From Endozoicomonas sp. OPT23 (GTDB lineage Bacteria; Pseudomonadota; Gammaproteobacteria; Pseudomonadales; Endozoicomonadaceae), in assembly GCF_009653635.1 (NCBI RefSeq), contig NZ_PPFD01000004.1, positions 1 to 64,000 on the forward strand: 64,000 nt of DNA. The letters are read 5' to 3'. Shown one piece after another: positions 63,242-64,000 of the stretch; the first letter of the stretch is position 1; every line of letters starts with the position of its first letter. The notes under the pieces are model-generated. The model did not search any database. It saw only the letters and a program-made list of their open reading frames with translations, and was not told where the DNA came from. A program made the position numbers and the translations under genes.

Positions 63242-64000
63242 ATGAGCTGCTTGCGATCCGGCATGTTCACCGGCTTACTGACGCTTATGTCGATGGTCGG
63301 AATGACCAACAGCTCATGGGCTGAAGAGAGAGCCCCCGCCGTCGTCAATGCCAGTGAAGTTCAATACCAGAGCCATGCCAGACCTATTCGCACCAGTGGC
63401 ATTCTTTCCTATAAATCTCAACAGACACTCTCTTTTAAAACCGCTGGTCCCATTAATAAGCTGACCGTTCATGAAGGCGACCAGGTTAAAGCCGGACAGT
63501 TACTCGCCAGTCTCAGTCTTGGGGAAATCAATGCTCAGGTTGCAGAAGCCAGAGCTCGTGTCGAGCTTGCCAAACGAAACCTTGAACGCCTTAGAAAACT
63601 TCATGCCAGCAATGTGGTGTCACTGGATCAGTTTCAGTCGGCAGAAACAGAGCTGGAAGTTGCTCAAAGCAAACTCAACGTTATCCGCTTTAACCGTAAG
63701 TATTCCAGTATCAAGGCACCTGTCGATGGTCTGGTGTTAAGACGGTTTGTAGAATCGAACGAACTGGTTACGGCCTATCAACCGGTATTACTGGTCGCGG
63801 ACACTCAACAAGGCTGGGTCATCAGAACCGGTGTCACCGATGCCGACATTGTTCGATTACAGAAAAATGATACCGCTTCAGTTAGCTTTGATGCATGGCC
63901 TGAACATATCTTTTCCGGGAAGATTACACAGCTGGCGACACTGGCTGATGAGAAGACCGGTACCTTTGAAATTGAGATCACTCTGCAAGACCCGGAAGAT
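63242..64000 (+). CDS. RND efflux periplasmic adaptor subunit (partial)
   Basis: The first 253 residues of a membrane fusion protein, open at the window edge. A signal peptide (about 1-27, ending SSWA) is followed by the biotinyl-lipoyl-like half (LTVHEGDQVKAGQLLASL), a short alpha-hairpin (VAEARARVELAKRNLERLRK), and the second half motif SIKAPVDGLVLRR. The beta-barrel domain follows (VSFDAWPEHIFSGKI). AAGGAA precedes the ATG. The pump gene would lie downstream, outside the window. Regulation by the divergent TetR is likely. Confidence 0.9.
   Translation, partial: MSCLRSGMFTGLLTLMSMVGMTNSSWAEERAPAVVNASEVQYQSHARPIRTSGILSYKSQQTLSFKTAGPINKLTVHEGDQVKAGQLLASLSLGEINAQVAEARARVELAKRNLERLRKLHASNVVSLDQFQSAETELEVAQSKLNVIRFNRKYSSIKAPVDGLVLRRFVESNELVTAYQPVLLVADTQQGWVIRTGVTDADIVRLQKNDTASVSFDAWPEHIFSGKITQLATLADEKTGTFEIEITLQDPED

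Noticed and set aside
1-64000. CRISPR array, prophage, tRNA genes or toxin-antitoxin pair
   Set aside because: Scanned by eye for regular spaced repeats, phage structural genes, tRNA-like ends and paired small genes; none was convincing.

Overview
The window looks like a chromosomal segment of a marine, animal-associated gammaproteobacterium; the closest fit I can suggest is Endozoicomonas or a relative (Endozoicomonadaceae). That is an inference. Housekeeping genes and their order (tyrS / M23 endopeptidase / anmK / erpA, argC, hemJ, ackA-pta, bioA) are gammaproteobacterial. Mixed among them are proteins with a eukaryotic flavour: a Ser/Thr protein kinase, a pepsin-type aspartic protease, and a protein full of SH2- and SH3-ligand-like motifs. 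No plasmid, phage or CRISPR signature was seen.

Layout. 1-611: 5' end of a 16S rRNA gene on the minus strand with its leader and two tandem promoters. 871-8.5 kb: kinase, dacB, a Lon-family protease and the complete AMMECR1 / MEMO / radical-SAM trio. 9.0-13.2 kb: an accessory patch. The 3' end of amrA occurs twice as a 68-bp direct repeat; between the copies lies a 413-codon secreted-protein gene split by an IS1595-family element, and beyond them a fragment of a TadG-like gene and AT-rich DNA without genes. 13.2-22.8 kb: pepsin homologue, tyrS, M23 endopeptidase, anmK, the docking-protein-like gene, erpA. 23-28 kb: phospholipid and envelope genes, a cold-shock protein, OmpW and an ABC exporter. 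28-33.3 kb: small-molecule metabolism (metallo-hydrolase, GDPD, an NTF2-fold protein with a flavoprotein, a Gfo/Idh/MocA oxidoreductase). 33.3-38.6 kb: argC, hopJ, a CLC chloride protein, hemJ. 39.2-46.8 kb: serine uptake, serine deamination, acetate kinase and phosphate acetyltransferase. 46.9-54.9 kb: an extracellular nuclease with an autotransporter, then envelope and small cysteine-rich proteins. 55-64 kb: a carboxylate symporter, bioA, a QueD-like protein, a trpB without trpA, and a TetR regulator divergent from an RND adaptor that runs off the window.

How the genes work together. SdaC, SdaA, Pta and AckA could take serine to pyruvate and then acetyl-CoA (the step from pyruvate is not encoded here) to acetate plus ATP; two FNR-like boxes lie upstream of ackA. 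TyrS, MepM-like, AnmK and DacB cover translation and peptidoglycan turnover and recycling. The kinase, the docking-like protein, the pepsin homologue, the ExeM/autotransporter pair and HopJ are the candidates for host interaction.

Most notable: (1) the 19.9-21.3 kb gene, whose protein carries Src-, Grb2- and Crk/Abl-type phosphotyrosine ligand sequences and a PPPLPPR motif; (2) a roughly 100-bp structured repeat present twice with compensated stem changes, once directly upstream of that gene; (3) the IS-split gene that can be rejoined in frame from its target duplication. Product names come from recognising motifs by eye; no database search was run.
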